Assembly (NCBI GenBank): GCA_944472135.2
Contig: OX235265.1
Coordinates: forward strand, 40,459,459-40,523,458
DNA length: 64,000 bases
From: Trichobilharzia regenti
Taxonomy: Eukaryota; Platyhelminthes; Trematoda; Strigeidida; Schistosomatidae
Direction: 5' to 3'
Positions 34,154-44,938 of the stretch are shown one piece after another (the stretch's first letter is position 1; each line of letters starts with the position of its first letter). The notes beneath the pieces are model-generated. The model had not been told where the DNA came from. It did no database searches and saw nothing but the letters and a program-made list of their open reading frames with translations. Position numbers and translations under genes: made by a program.

Positions 34154-34832
34154 CACATCTTTTCAACCATCAGGCATTTCGTCATTACTTACTTTCCTAC
34201 CTGTATCAGCAACGCTTTTTCCTTTCTCTGACCCAGGCATTACTGAATTCGACCGAAAGATCCAGAAAAGTTTCAAATAACACTTGTCCAAAGAAGAATC
34301 GCAGACGCGAGGAAAGACGAATTAACAACAAATAAGACAAATAATTCCAGGAGAATTATCAGAAACTGTCAATGTCCAGGTCCAACCACACTGAACTTCA
34401 CATTGTCCTTGGAAGACTTTCAGGAACTATGCTCAATAACCAACGCAAAATCCAGAACACAAAGTGGTGACTCAAGAACCCTTTATTCTTGCACCAATAG
34501 AGAGCTAACCACTAAGTTACTGTACACAAAGTTTAAGAATAAATGTAATAAAAATAAATCACGATAATACTTCTAATAGTTTTCCTCTGCCTTCCACGAA
34601 CAGCGAACGATGACACGACGACTGCAGTATCGATGACTCCCTCCAAAATATAGAATTGTGTTTGAGCAAACAACCATGAATCGATCGTTCAAACTTCAAC
34701 TACATTGGTAATTCCTATGGCTAGAAGTAAGGATTATCAAACTCATAACTTGTAGTGTTTGCTGTGGCATATCTGTTCACCACGCGTATGAACTGTAATC
34801 CGACTAACGTTCGAGGGAAATGCAAACGCAAT
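34154..34832 (-). mobile_element. Diverged LTR plus gag leader, minus orientation
   Basis: 34367-34709 is a diverged LTR (mirror of 39167-39509), preceded on the minus strand by unrecognised sequence at 34710-34829. 34154-34366 contains the leader and the first codons of gag (MPGSEKGKSV-like, minus strand, mirror of 39636 onward). It is cut off by the neighbouring LTR. No intact coding region. Confidence 0.7.
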
Positions 34833-35759
34833 ATTAGCACAAAACGGGGAGGACGTGGCACCAAATGGATGCACTGTCATCCTATATTCTGACACCTTCA
34901 CCTGTAGGAACATTTCCTCAATATCCGCCGCGACAGCAACTGCAAACTTTCTGAATCTTAATAGCAGTCCCACTAATGAGCTCACGCAATCTGGGCCACT
35001 ATACAGATTATCATTTAAAGAGACTCCTTCATGTTTCGCAGAGCAATCGAACACCACACGGAGTTTACCTAGCGTTCTCAGGTTAAAGACGGGGTGATGG
35101 GGAAAATACCACTTCCCTGGCTCACTCTGATCAACTAGTCTTTCAACGTAACCCTTCATTATATGTATATCGACGACATCCTTATATTTGGACCAGAGTT
35201 CTGCATCTGACAGAAATTTCTTCTGTAAACCCATTAGTCTCTTAAGAGCAACTTTCCTATTACAAACCAACTGTCTATCTTTGAATCTCCATGGTAGGCC
35301 AACGCTGAAACGCCCGTTTTCGTATTTACAAGACTCCTCAGCTATTTTAACTGCTTTTAAGGCTTCTACAGAACGACCCTTCTCTGGGACACCGCAGTCA
35401 CAAAACTCCTTGTCATACATATTTTTAATCATAGTCTCTAGTTTGTCCCCATCGTTTGCAACCAATGATGATGTGTGGACTATGGGTATAGGTCCTCTCA
35501 CTGTCCATCCCAGTGGTGTTTTCGTCGCGAACAGATCATCTATACCTCCGAATCTCTCTTCTAACACCTTGTGAGCTTCTGGCACACTACATCCAATGAG
35601 TACTCTCACTCTTCCATCTTGCAGTGTTGGAAGAGGTATGACACACAGGTATGGCTTACCGACGACCGTGCTGGAGTTAGTGTAGGCAGTGTCTACTTCA
35701 AAGGATTCACTAGTGATCAGGGATTCTAACTGAAATGACGCTTGTTCACATACTACCGT
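34833..35759 (-). pseudogene. BEL/Pao pol fragment (protease C-terminus to RT N-terminus)
   Basis: Open frame on the minus strand covering the protease-to-RT linker and RT start: PLPTLQDGRVRVLIGCSVPE, YFPHHPVFNLRTLGKLRVVF, ADIEEMFLQVKV. It ends at the RT before the YVDD motif, where inverted-repeat sequence begins (34829). The 808 bases 34833-35640 look identical to 30763-31570. The remaining 120 bases are clearly diverged from the same region there. It abuts a plus-strand LTR at 35760 in opposite orientation. Confidence 0.85.
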
Positions 35760-36123
35760 TGTCAACGTGGTTGGAGATTGAAAGTTCACTTCATGTTGGT
35801 TTGCTCAAACCCAACTCCTCCATATTTTTTGCAGGTCATCAATCCGGCGGTCATCGTCTCATCGGTCGCTGTTCAGAAGGAGGATTAAAAAACTATCAGA
35901 CGTAATATCGTGATTTATTTTTGTGACATTCATTTTTAGACCTTGTGTAATAACCTGATTGTTGGTTACACGTTGGCGTGAGAATTAAAGATTCTTGAGT
36001 CGCCAATCATTGTTCTGGTTTTCGCGTTGGTTAATACAAAGTGTTTGTGAAAGATTTCGAGGGCAGCGTGAGGTCCAGCCTAGTAAGAGCTTAGCACTAT
36101 CAGTTTAAGAGACTTGGCTGACA
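35760..36123 (+). repeat. LTR of a diverged plus-strand BEL/Pao copy
   Basis: 364 bp, TGTCAACGTGG...CTTGGCTGACA, with an AATTAAAG-type polyadenylation block. It precedes a gag leader and gag fragment, so it is read as a 5' LTR; no 3' partner is found. Confidence 0.8.
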
Positions 36124-36188
36124 GTTCCTGATAGTCTCACCTGATGCCTGCCAGTCTTTTTGGACAAGTATTATAAGGAACTTTTCAG

Positions 36189-36909
36189 TGATGCTCGGGT
36201 CAAAGAACGGACGAAGCGTCCTGGAAGCGAGCAAGAAAAGTAAAACCATATTGACTTGTCTGTTACATGTAACGATGTGTTTGATGTAAAGCACGACATG
36301 GTTGATGCTAATGTTTCGCCATCTAGGGACAAAAGGAATATTCAGTTTCTTTAACACGAGCCTCAGTGTTTCGATGGAAACCCAGCTGACTATCCACAGT
36401 ATGTAAAGAAGTTTGAAGTCATGTTGGTTGGGTTTGCATAAAATGATGAAATGAAGTTGATGTGTTTGTTGAGGTACTGCACTGGAGTTGATTGAAGAGC
36501 TATACAGCGCTGTAAGTTGATGCCCCCAAACGAAGAATACTCTGAGGCTATGAGTATACTGCGTCAAAGATTCGGAAGACCTTCGGTGATTGTAGGGAAC
36601 GTATTCGAGGCTGTTTAAGGTAATGGTAGTCAATTACAAGATGACTCCAAGGCACTCTCTGAGATTTTGGATAATCTGTTCACTTACAAGAATGGATTGA
36701 TTTAGATGAATTGCATGAGTGATCTGAACTCAAGTTCCGTCCTAGAGGTAATAGCGGGACGCATACCTACCCGACTGCAAAGGAAGTGGGTAAAGATAAG
36801 TTCCCGTATGGAGGATGAGGGTATCGAGCCAAAGTTCGATGATATTCTGAAACTGGTAAACGATAGTGTCAATGAATCTATGAGCAAGTTTGCCAGTATA
36901 CTGCATCCC
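36189..36909 (+). pseudogene. Degenerate gag fragment
   Basis: Starts MLGSKNGRSVLEASKK-like at 36189 and continues with the Gag core interrupted by several stops and shifts. An open part at 36706-36909 reads MNCMSDLNSSSVLEVIAGR...FDDILKLVNDSVNES. From 36259 to 36909 it mirrors 57555-58205 (coordinates sum to 94464), including the same stop before MNCMSD. It ends abruptly where the Argonaute-intron-like sequence begins. Confidence 0.8.
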
Positions 36910-36915
36910 ATCCGC

Positions 36916-37946
36916 AGAAAATGGAACACATATCATGTAAAAAGAAACCCTCATAATCACAAAACAATGCATTGAGTAAATCATAAAATCTGGCTCCAGA
37001 CTAACGTAGTTTACACACTTTCCTACACAGTTGGTTCCAGACTTGCATTCAAGCATACCTACCCTACAATTGAGTCCTCTTCACTGTCACACAGTCAACA
37101 AACACTACTCTAATTTTGTCGTCCTCGACTAGTCGCAGGTCTGTGCAATTATATAACTCGTGACCCACTATAACCAACTAGACACCGCCAAATTCCGCGT
37201 CCTTACCAAATCGATGTACAAAACAGCGTACGTCGTACTTACTTGCATGCTTGGAAAGCAAACAATAAACTCTGTAGGTAAGCGTTACGTCAAGGATCTC
37301 CGGCACTTATCCAGGAGGACTGTGGCATTTACTTCGTTTATTCAAATTTCAAAATTACGGCTGACACAACGGACATCAGATTTCTGTCATCAAAACGTTC
37401 GCAAAGCGCTCATCTAATAATATCTGTGAGAAGATTTTGCATTGTGGAATACATCAATTAAGTGTAATTGTATTTCAATTCCAATAGCTAGTAGCAATTT
37501 TGCTAGAAATCAAAAGCTTATCACTGTGCGTAAACAACCAATGAAATACAACTATAACTAATCGTTCGTCTAATAATATGCTTCCGTTCTCACCTTCAAC
37601 TTGTCTCAATACAGAAGTACAATGAAGACTAGAATTTCCAATCATGGGAAAACTGAGTTGGCTTGTAGTTGGAAGGACCTACAGATCCATAGCTTATCGG
37701 CTATAACTCAAAGTGGCATTATCTTGAGCACTTCTCCGCCCATTCTGGAGGACACCACCAGTGATTCTATAGAAGCTAAGTGTGATAATTCGGAAATCTT
37801 CACAAGTGTCCAGGGTTGGCATTGTAACCTACTACTTATACTACTTTCTCATCATCCTTTTAATGCGCTACAACAGTGAGTGTCGAGCTATAAGCTTGAC
37901 GGAATGCCGAAGAAATCAATCGTCGAATGTTCGTCCATCTCAACGG
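36916..37946. repeat. Copy of the Argonaute intron segment
   Basis: Direct copy of 926-1951 with scattered substitutions. Fused to the gag fragment ending at 36909. A plus-strand frame at 37601-37879 (92 codons, after a Ser/Thr-rich start) is open here but has a stop in the intron copy. A second frame at 37782-37976 has a hydrophobic run (GIVTYYLYYFLIILLMRY). No product is recognised. Confidence 0.75.
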
Positions 37947-38215
37947 ATGATGACGAAGGACTGCTATACTTGGTAGTTAAATTTCCCTGACTCAAAGTGT
38001 AAATTTAGATGACCCACATGTCGGCGAAATATACGGTAATTACTTTAACTAGGAAATTAATTATCACGAAAGATTGTGGATGGAAAAGTGACAATTAGTT
38101 TTACAGTAAAAGGCTATAAGGACACAACACACCTGTATAAAACAACAAGATAGATAAAGTGTCTATTCTTACCACCAACTGGATGCTGTTTTTCAGTGTA
38201 TTGTAACAAAGGTCA
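37947..38215. other. No feature recognised
   Basis: Spacer between the intron-like copy and the solo LTR. The last five bases (GGTCA) resemble the five after that LTR (GATCA). Confidence 0.4.
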
Positions 38216-38588
38216 TGCCAATGTAGTTGACGATTGAACGATCAATTCATGGTTGTTTGCTCAGAGTCAACCTCCCTATATTTTCGCGGAGACATCGATA
38301 CACCAGTCATCGTCTCATCGGTCGCTGTTCAGAAGGAAGTCAGAAGACAACTGTCAGAAGTAATATTGTGATTTATTATTGTAATATTTGTTCATAGACC
38401 TTAGCTAAAAACTTAATTTTAAAGCTGCCTATATGTTGGTGTTACAATAAAGAATTCTCGAGTAGCCAATCGGTGTTTTGGTTTTTTTCCCCCGTTATTA
38501 CTAAGCGTTTCTGAGAAACTTCAAGGAACAGCGTGAGTCCCGGCGTAGCAAGAGCTGGGCATTAACGGTTTACGAGACGTGGCTGACA
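38216..38588 (+). repeat. Solo BEL/Pao LTR
   Basis: 373 bp, TGCCAATGTAG...GGCTGACA, closely similar to the LTRs at 40420-40791 and 33085-33456. Flanked by GGTCA/GATCA (a four of five match), consistent with a solo LTR left by LTR-LTR recombination. Confidence 0.8.
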
Positions 38589-39046
38589 GATCATCCGTTT
38601 CTATTTATTTGGTTTACAGACAAGATAGTTTGTGAGTCACAACTGGCTAACGATCTATAGCCACACAACGAACAGATTTAATTGAGGTAACAAAGCAGAT
38701 ATAATGTGACTACATATCAGAATAATTACTTTGAATCTATTAAGCAAATAGATCCTGAATACACATAGTTCAACCACATCAAACATTTTAGGGTTGTTTA
38801 TCCAGCATTTTATGAAGAATTTTTATGGTGTCATTCGTCAACTTGATTTACTACTAAACCTTCCTATTGGAACTGCTATGCCAGACTGTTAAGGGGTGCT
38901 TCGTAGTTGGAGTTCCTCTTACTGCTAACTAATGGTCAATATCTGCAGACTTACTTTTCTGCTAAAATTGCCTCCATGAAAAACCAGTCAGCAGAGCTTG
39001 TCCGATCTCGTCTCGTCAGTATAAGCCCATAACATTCTGAGGCTCA
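38589..39046. other. No feature recognised
   Basis: Unique-looking sequence between the solo LTR and the inner end of the right inverted-repeat arm. No gene seen. Confidence 0.4.
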
Positions 39047-41598
39047 GCGTTTGCATTTGCTTCGAACGTTAGTCGGATTACAGTTCATACGCGTGGTGAA
39101 CAGATATGCCACAGCAAACACTACAAGTTATGAGTTTGATAATCCTTACTTCTAGCCATAGGAATTACCAATGTAGTTGAAGATTGAACGATCGATTCAT
39201 GGTTGTTTGCTCAAACACAATTCTATATTTTGGAGGGAGTCATCGATACTGCAGTCGTCGTGTCATCGTTCGCTGTTCGTGGAAGGCAGAGGAAAACTAT
39301 TAGAAGTATTATCGTGATTTATTTTTATTACATTTATTCTTAAACTTTGTGTACAGTAACTTAGTGGTTAGCTCTCTATTGGTGCAAGAATAAAGGGTTC
39401 TTGAGTCACCACTTTGTGTTCTGGATTTTGCGTTGGTTATTGAGCATAGTTCCTGAAAGTCTTCCAAGGACAATGTGAAGTTCAGTGTGGTTGGACCTGG
39501 ACATTGACAGTTTCTGATAATTCTCCTGGAATTATTTGTCTTATTTGTTGTTAATTCGTCTTTCCTCGCGTCTGCGATTCTTCTTTGGACAAGTGTTATT
39601 TGAAACTTTTCTGGATCTTTCGGTCGAATTCAGTAATGCCTGGGTCAGAGAAAGGAAAAAGCGTTGCTGATACAGGTAGGAAAGTAAGTAATGACGAAAT
39701 GCCTGATGGTTGAAAAGATGTGGGTCGGCCACGTCTCCCAAACCGTCAATGCCCAGCTCTTGCTAGACTGGGACTCACGCTGTTCCTTGAAGTTTTTCAG
39801 AGACGCTTTGTAATAACGGACGCAGAAACCAAAACACCGATTGGCTTCTCGAGAATTCTTTATTGTAACACCAACATATATCCAACTTTAAATTAAGCTT
39901 CACCTAGGGTTTGTGACAGTTTTGGCCTGACTTCTTTCTGAACAGCGACCGATGAGACGATGACTGGTGCATTGATGTCCCCGCGAAAATATAGGGAAGT
40001 TGGGTTTGAGCAAACAACCACGAATTGATCGTTCAATCGTCAACTACATTGACACTCCCGGGCAAAAAACCGATCCATCCCTTTTCTCCATCACGACCAA
40101 TACACGTTGACTTGGATGCCATTGCGAGAACCTGGGTCACATGGACAGAGCTGAAATGGGAAACAAACAGAAAAGCCAACACACCACAGTCATACCCACA
40201 GCACAATCTCACACATCGATGACGACCTGTGCCTCCAGATGAAGGTATCCTCTTGACATCTTGCATTACAATCGCCACTTGCTAGAATGACTCTTGCAGA
40301 ACGCAATGTGAGCATAGCAGCACCTCACGATACTCTACGCTCATCCTCTTATCTACTCACTACCAATTACAACTGAAATCGCTTGTCACTCATTCTGCCT
40401 CAGTTCTAGTAACGGTGACTGTCAATGTAGTTGAAGATTGAACGATCAATTCATGGTTGTTTGCTCAAACCCAACTTCTCCAATTTTCGCGTAGGCATCA
40501 ATACGACAGTCATCGTCTCATCGGTCGCTGTTCAGAAGGAAGTCAGAAGAAAACTGTCAGAAGTAATATTGTGATTTATTATTGTAATATTTGTTCATAG
40601 ACCTTAGCTAAAAACTTAATTTTAAAGCTGCCTATATGTTGGTGTTACAATAAAGAATTCTCGAGTAGCCAATCGGTGTTTTGGTTTTTTTCCCCCGTTA
40701 TTACTAAGCGTTTCTGAGAAACTTCAAGGAACAGCGTGAGTCCCGGCGTAGCAAGAGCTGGGCATTAACGGTTTACGAGATGTGACTGAGAGATTCTGAC
40801 GGTTCAACGTCAGTTTTTAAGCGATTTTGGATAGTCACCGTTCATCTTTACTGGTGCCGGTCAAATCCTCTTTGAACAAACAATATCTGGTACATTTTTG
40901 GAATTGGGTCAAGTTCAACAATGCCTGGGTCAAAGAAGGGTTAGAGTGTCCTGGATGGAAACAGGAAAGTAAGTCATGGTGACTTGTCTGTTAATTGTAA
41001 CGATGTGTCTGATGTTAAGCATGACATGGTTGATGTTACTGTTTCGCCGTTCAGGGATAATAGGAACATCAAGCTCCCTAAATTTGAACCACGATGTTTT
41101 GATGGAAACCCAGCTGATTATATACAGTTTGTAAGGAAATTTGAAATCATGTTAAGTGGTTTTTTATTAACTGATGAAATGAAGTTAATGTATTTGACGA
41201 CGTATTGCACTGGAGATGCTTCAAGTGCTATACAGTGCTGTAAGCTCATGCCCCCTAATGAGGGATACGCTGAGGCTATGAGCATATTACGTCAAAGGTT
41301 TGGAAGACCTTCAATGATTGTAGGGAACGTATACGAGGCTGTCAAATGTAAAGGCAGTCAACATCAAGATGACTCCAATGCACTTACTGAGTTTTTGGAT
41401 AATCTTATGACTTATAAGAATACCTTGATTTCGATGAATTGCATGAGTGACCTCAACTCGAGTTTTATACTAGAAGTAATAGCAAGACGCCTGCCTACTC
41501 GGCCGCAAAGGAAGTGGGTGAAGATAAGCTCCCATATAGAGGATGAGGGTATCGAGCCAAGGTTTGATGATATTCTGAGACTGGTGAAGGACAGTGTC
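39047..41598. repeat. Right arm of the 2.55 kb inverted repeat (partner 32278-34829)
   Basis: Contains, in order, unrecognised sequence (39047-39166), a diverged plus LTR (39167-39509) and a gag leader and start (39510-39720). A minus LTR (about 39723-40054), a minus 3' region (40055-40419), a plus LTR (40420-40791) and the gag 5' half follow. All are mirrored without indels in the left arm. Identity falls at 41598, where the gag of the left arm switches to the autonomous-type C-terminus. Confidence 0.88.
39723..40054 (-). repeat. LTR in minus orientation
   Basis: Begins near 'gtcggccacgtctccc' and ends CATTGACA at 40054. Mirror of 33822-34153. Joined to a minus-strand 3' internal fragment (40055-40419), which abuts the plus-strand LTR at 40420 head to head. 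Confidence 0.8.
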
Positions 41599-42876
41599 AA
41601 TCAGTCTATGAGCAAGTTTGCCAGTATGTTGAATCTCACCCCTAGAATTGAGCAGTATGAGAGAAAGACGCAAACTTTGATGAGGAAAGGGCCTCAGAGA
41701 GGTGGATATTGAGAAGGCTCCATGATGTCTAATAATGCATATAGACCAAGTGAGCGTAACAGGTTTCGTAGTACATCCTCAACCCATAAGTTACAAAATG
41801 CAAGAGAACCACGCTTGTGTTTTACACGTGTGCAAGAGGTGCATACAGAAGTGAACTGTGAATCAGTAAGCAAGTTCAGTGATAAGCTCAATGTAAACTC
41901 CAGGCCTGACTCCGAATTGTGTGACGATAACGGTTCGGTCAAGAAGCCTGTAGTTGCAACTGGTAAGCCATTGTTGAATAAAGTGTCACAGAATAGAGTT
42001 ACTGCTTCAGAGTGCATTTCTGACCCTACAAGTTTACAAGGTATTACTAGTCAGAGTGAAGTTATAAAACCTTTTATGATTTGCGAGGAGGAACCAAAAT
42101 TGTCTGCTTCTGTTATGAAAGAGTTTGAAAATGATGAAGTTGACGGTAAAGTGAATATTCGTGATAATGATCATGATAGTGCACATTTGTCTTTGGTTGA
42201 TCATGATGAAATGAGGTGAATGCCTACTACTGCTATGTTAAATAAAGTTTCTGTACAACTACAACGTGAAGTAGAATTAAATGCAGATGCAGTTGCAGAA
42301 GGCATGCATACTTGTGAGACCGTCAGTGTGATTGATCAGCATGTAGCCCACCTATCATCAGATGTTAGTGCTAAACCTGAGCTGATAGTAGAAGGCAGCA
42401 GTTTTGTTAGTTTTGCAGTTAAACAAATTTCTGAAAGTCGAGCAACAACAGCTTCTGATCCACCGCTAAGTTCATCAACTGGTATCAATCAGTCGTCGTT
42501 GGTGTTGTCATCCACAATGAAACAGACGCCCATCAACTCAAGTATCTTGTGCAATGAGTATGATAGTATTGGTGCATTTGAAAAGACGAAAGATATTGGT
42601 CAGTTTAGTGAGAATAAGCCAAGTGTAAACGAGAGAGTAATTGTTAAATTGACTTGCAAGAATAAAGGCGTTTTTAGTTTCAAGTTACTATTTGAATGCT
42701 ATTATCTTTGGTGTAAATTAATCTGTTTCTACGCTTGGTTGACCAGATACGGCGTGTGTTTATTCGTAATCTGTATTTTACGATACAGTGACATGAGTGT
42801 GTTACCGTTCAGATTTGAGGATATAGCTGATAGAAGGAAGTCAGCAAATAAACTCTGCGACGATTTTCCAACCTAG
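40921..42876 (+). pseudogene. Gag-TM gag with three in-frame stops
   Basis: Reading frame collinear with the intact 651-codon gag. It carries a TAG at 40942-40944 (codon 8), a TGA at 41710-41712 (after PQRGGY) and a TGA at about 42217-42219 (after DHDEMR). Between them the frame is open and conserved, including the CFTR knuckle relic and the C-terminal hydrophobic segment ending DDFPT at 42876. Each of these stops is also found in another copy in this window. Confidence 0.85.
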
Positions 42877-44150
42877 GGCGTCAACCTGAGAAGGGTTGTA
42901 GGTGTACTGCTGTAAGTCCTGCAATTCTTCAAAGGGTAGCGCATCAATGAGCAGCCCAACGTGCTTCGTGTGTGATTTTGTACATATGTTCATGTTGTAT
43001 ATACTGAATTGATATCATCTGTCATCTAGCTGTTGGTAATTTTGTTTGTGTCTGAACGACTTCCACTTGTATCATCAACCTGAGAAGGAATGTAGGCGCA
43101 ATGCTGTAAGTCATACAGTTCTTCAAGGGTACTTCGTCATGGCAGAATCCACAACATTTGATGTATTGATCGTACATATGTTCGTGATAAGTAATTGAGT
43201 GGGTTCCAATTACTGTAATCGCTGGTTAATCTTGTTTGTGTCCGGACATTCTTCAACTTACAATCGTCAACCTGAGAAGGGTTGCAGGCGTACTGGTGTA
43301 GGTCCTGCGATTCTTCAAGGGAATTCCATCAAGACATGATCCGCGAGGTTATGTGTACTGTTTGTATACATGTGTGGTGTGTCATATCAATTGGTGTTTT
43401 TGGATTCACTCTGTTTACTTGTTGTTTTCGTACCTTGTTGTTATTGCATAATTATGTTAAATTGTTCGTTGTGATTACTTCTGAAGTTGTGTCCACTCTT
43501 CTACATCCGTGAATGAATTGATTAATGTTACAGACAGCAGATGGGTCGTATACGCCGGGGAGGCTAGTTCTGAGAATGACATGTACACGGCGATAATGAT
43601 TAGCTGAGGAGCGAGAGCGTAGACGACTGAGGCTCGCATACGTCACCGTTGCTAGAACTGAGGCAGAATGAGTGACAAGTGATCGCAATGATAATTGATA
43701 GTGAATAGATAAGAGGATGTCCGAAGAGTATCATGAGATGGTGCTATGGTCACGTTGCACTCTGCAAGAGTCATTCTAGCAAGTGGCGATTGTGTTGCAA
43801 GATGTCAAGAGGAGGTCTCTGTCTGGAGGCGCAGGTCGTCAGCGATGTGTGAGATTGTGCTGTGGGTATGACTGTGGTGTGTTGGCTTTTCTGTTTGTTT
43901 CCCATTTCAGCTCTGTCCATGTGACCCAGATTCTCGCAATGGCATCCAAGTCAACGTGTATTGGTCGTGATGGAGAAAAGGGATGGATCGGTTTTTTGCC
44001 CGGGAGTGTCAATGTAGTTGACGATTGAACGATCAATTCGTGGTTGTTTGCTCAAACCCAACTTCCCTATATTTTCGCGGGGACATCAATGCACCAGTCA
44101 TCGTCTCATCGGTCGCTGTTCAGAAAGAAGTCAGCAGTTAACCGTCAGAA
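42081..44150. repeat. Arm of a 2.07 kb inverted repeat (partner 55045-57114)
   Basis: Reverse complement of 55045-57114 with no net indels (paired coordinates sum to 99195). It covers the gag C-terminus, the tandem units, the 3' region and the first part of the 3' LTR. Only a few substitutions are visible, for example in the codons after the shared TGA. Identity drops within the LTR at about 44124-44150. Confidence 0.85.
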
Positions 44151-44328
44151 ACTTTAGTGGAAACATTTTTTATATGTTGGTGTTACAATAAAGAATTCTC
44201 GAGTAGCCATGCGGAGTTTTGGATTTTTCCCCCGTTATTACAAAGCGTTTCTGAGAAACTTGAAGGAACAGCGTGAGCCCGAGCGTAGCAAGAGCTGGGC
44301 ATTAACGGTTTACGAGACCTGACTGGCA
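44007..44328 (+). repeat. 3' LTR of the mosaic element
   Basis: 322 bp, TGTCAATGTAG...CCTGACTGGCA. Similar in length to the LTRs of the element at 54866-58709 rather than to its own 5' LTR. Confidence 0.8.
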
Positions 44329-44437
44329 GTGTGTTTGAATGTAGTTTAATATTGAACGATCCATTCATGGTTGTTTGCTCATATCCAACTTCCCTATATT
44401 TTCGCGGAGGCATCAATCAGCCAATCATCATCTCACA

Positions 44438-44794
44438 TGTCAATGTAGTTGCAGATTGAACGATCAATTCTTGGTTGTTTGCTTAAAATCAACTTCCCCG
44501 ATTTTCGCGGAGGCATCAATACGACAGTCATCGTCTCATCGGTCGCTGTTCAGAAAGAAGAGTGAAACATCGTCAGAAGTAATCTTATGATTTATTATTG
44601 TAATATTTGTTCACAGACCTTAGTTCAATTACTATTTTTATATGTTGGTGTAACAATAAAGAAATCTCAAGCGGCCAATCGGTGTTTTGGTTTTTCGTCC
44701 GTTATAACTAAGCGTTTCTGAAAACTTCAAGGAACAGCGTGGGCCCGAGCGTAGCGAGAGCTGGGCATTAACGGTTTATGAGACGTGACTGACA
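44438..44794 (+). repeat. 5' LTR of the intact Gag-only element
   Basis: 357 bp. Contains the AATAAAG motif used as a polyadenylation signal in this LTR family. Nearly identical to the 3' LTR; differences include 'agttgcagattg' here and 'agttgaagattg' there. Confidence 0.88.
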
Positions 44795-44938
44795 GTTTCT
44801 GACGATGGAAACAGATCTGGCGGATTGAAACAGTTGGTGAAAGTTTGGATAGTCGCCGTTCATTTTTCCTGGTGCCGGTCAAGTCCTCTTTGAACAAGCA
44901 ATATCTGGAACTTTTTTGGAATTGGGTCAAGTTCAACA

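Larger units (their letters stand above)
32278..34829. repeat. Left arm of a 2.55 kb inverted repeat (partner 39047-41598)
   Basis: Reads as the reverse complement of 39047-41598 with no net length change: paired coordinates sum to 73876 throughout (for example LTR 33085-33456 with 40420-40791). The arm spans gag, an LTR, a 3'-region fragment, two further LTRs and a leader. A 60 bp patch inside gag (near 32600-32660) differs more than the rest, suggesting gene conversion. The spacer is 34830-39046. Confidence 0.88.
40420..44328 (+). mobile_element. Gag-only BEL/Pao element, mosaic copy
   Basis: 5' LTR 40420-40791 (372 bp), leader, gag from 40921, tandem units starting near 42880, 43074 and 43267, a 3' region and a 3' LTR 44007-44328 (322 bp). 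The two LTRs are of different length and type, and no target duplication was found. The left end matches the inverted repeat with 32.3-34.8 kb, whereas 42081-44150 matches 55045-57114. The copy therefore looks like a recombinant of two elements rather than a single insertion. Confidence 0.82.

Noticed and set aside
36100..36633. 177-codon minus-strand open frame (and its mirror at 57831-58307)
   Set aside because: It is antisense to a degenerate gag; the gag motifs on the other strand explain the sequence, and the two copies are open only because they are inverted-repeat partners.
42880..43480. Tandem units considered as a CRISPR-like array or satellite
   Set aside because: Only three units of about 194 bp, always at the same place in a retroelement, in a eukaryotic genome.
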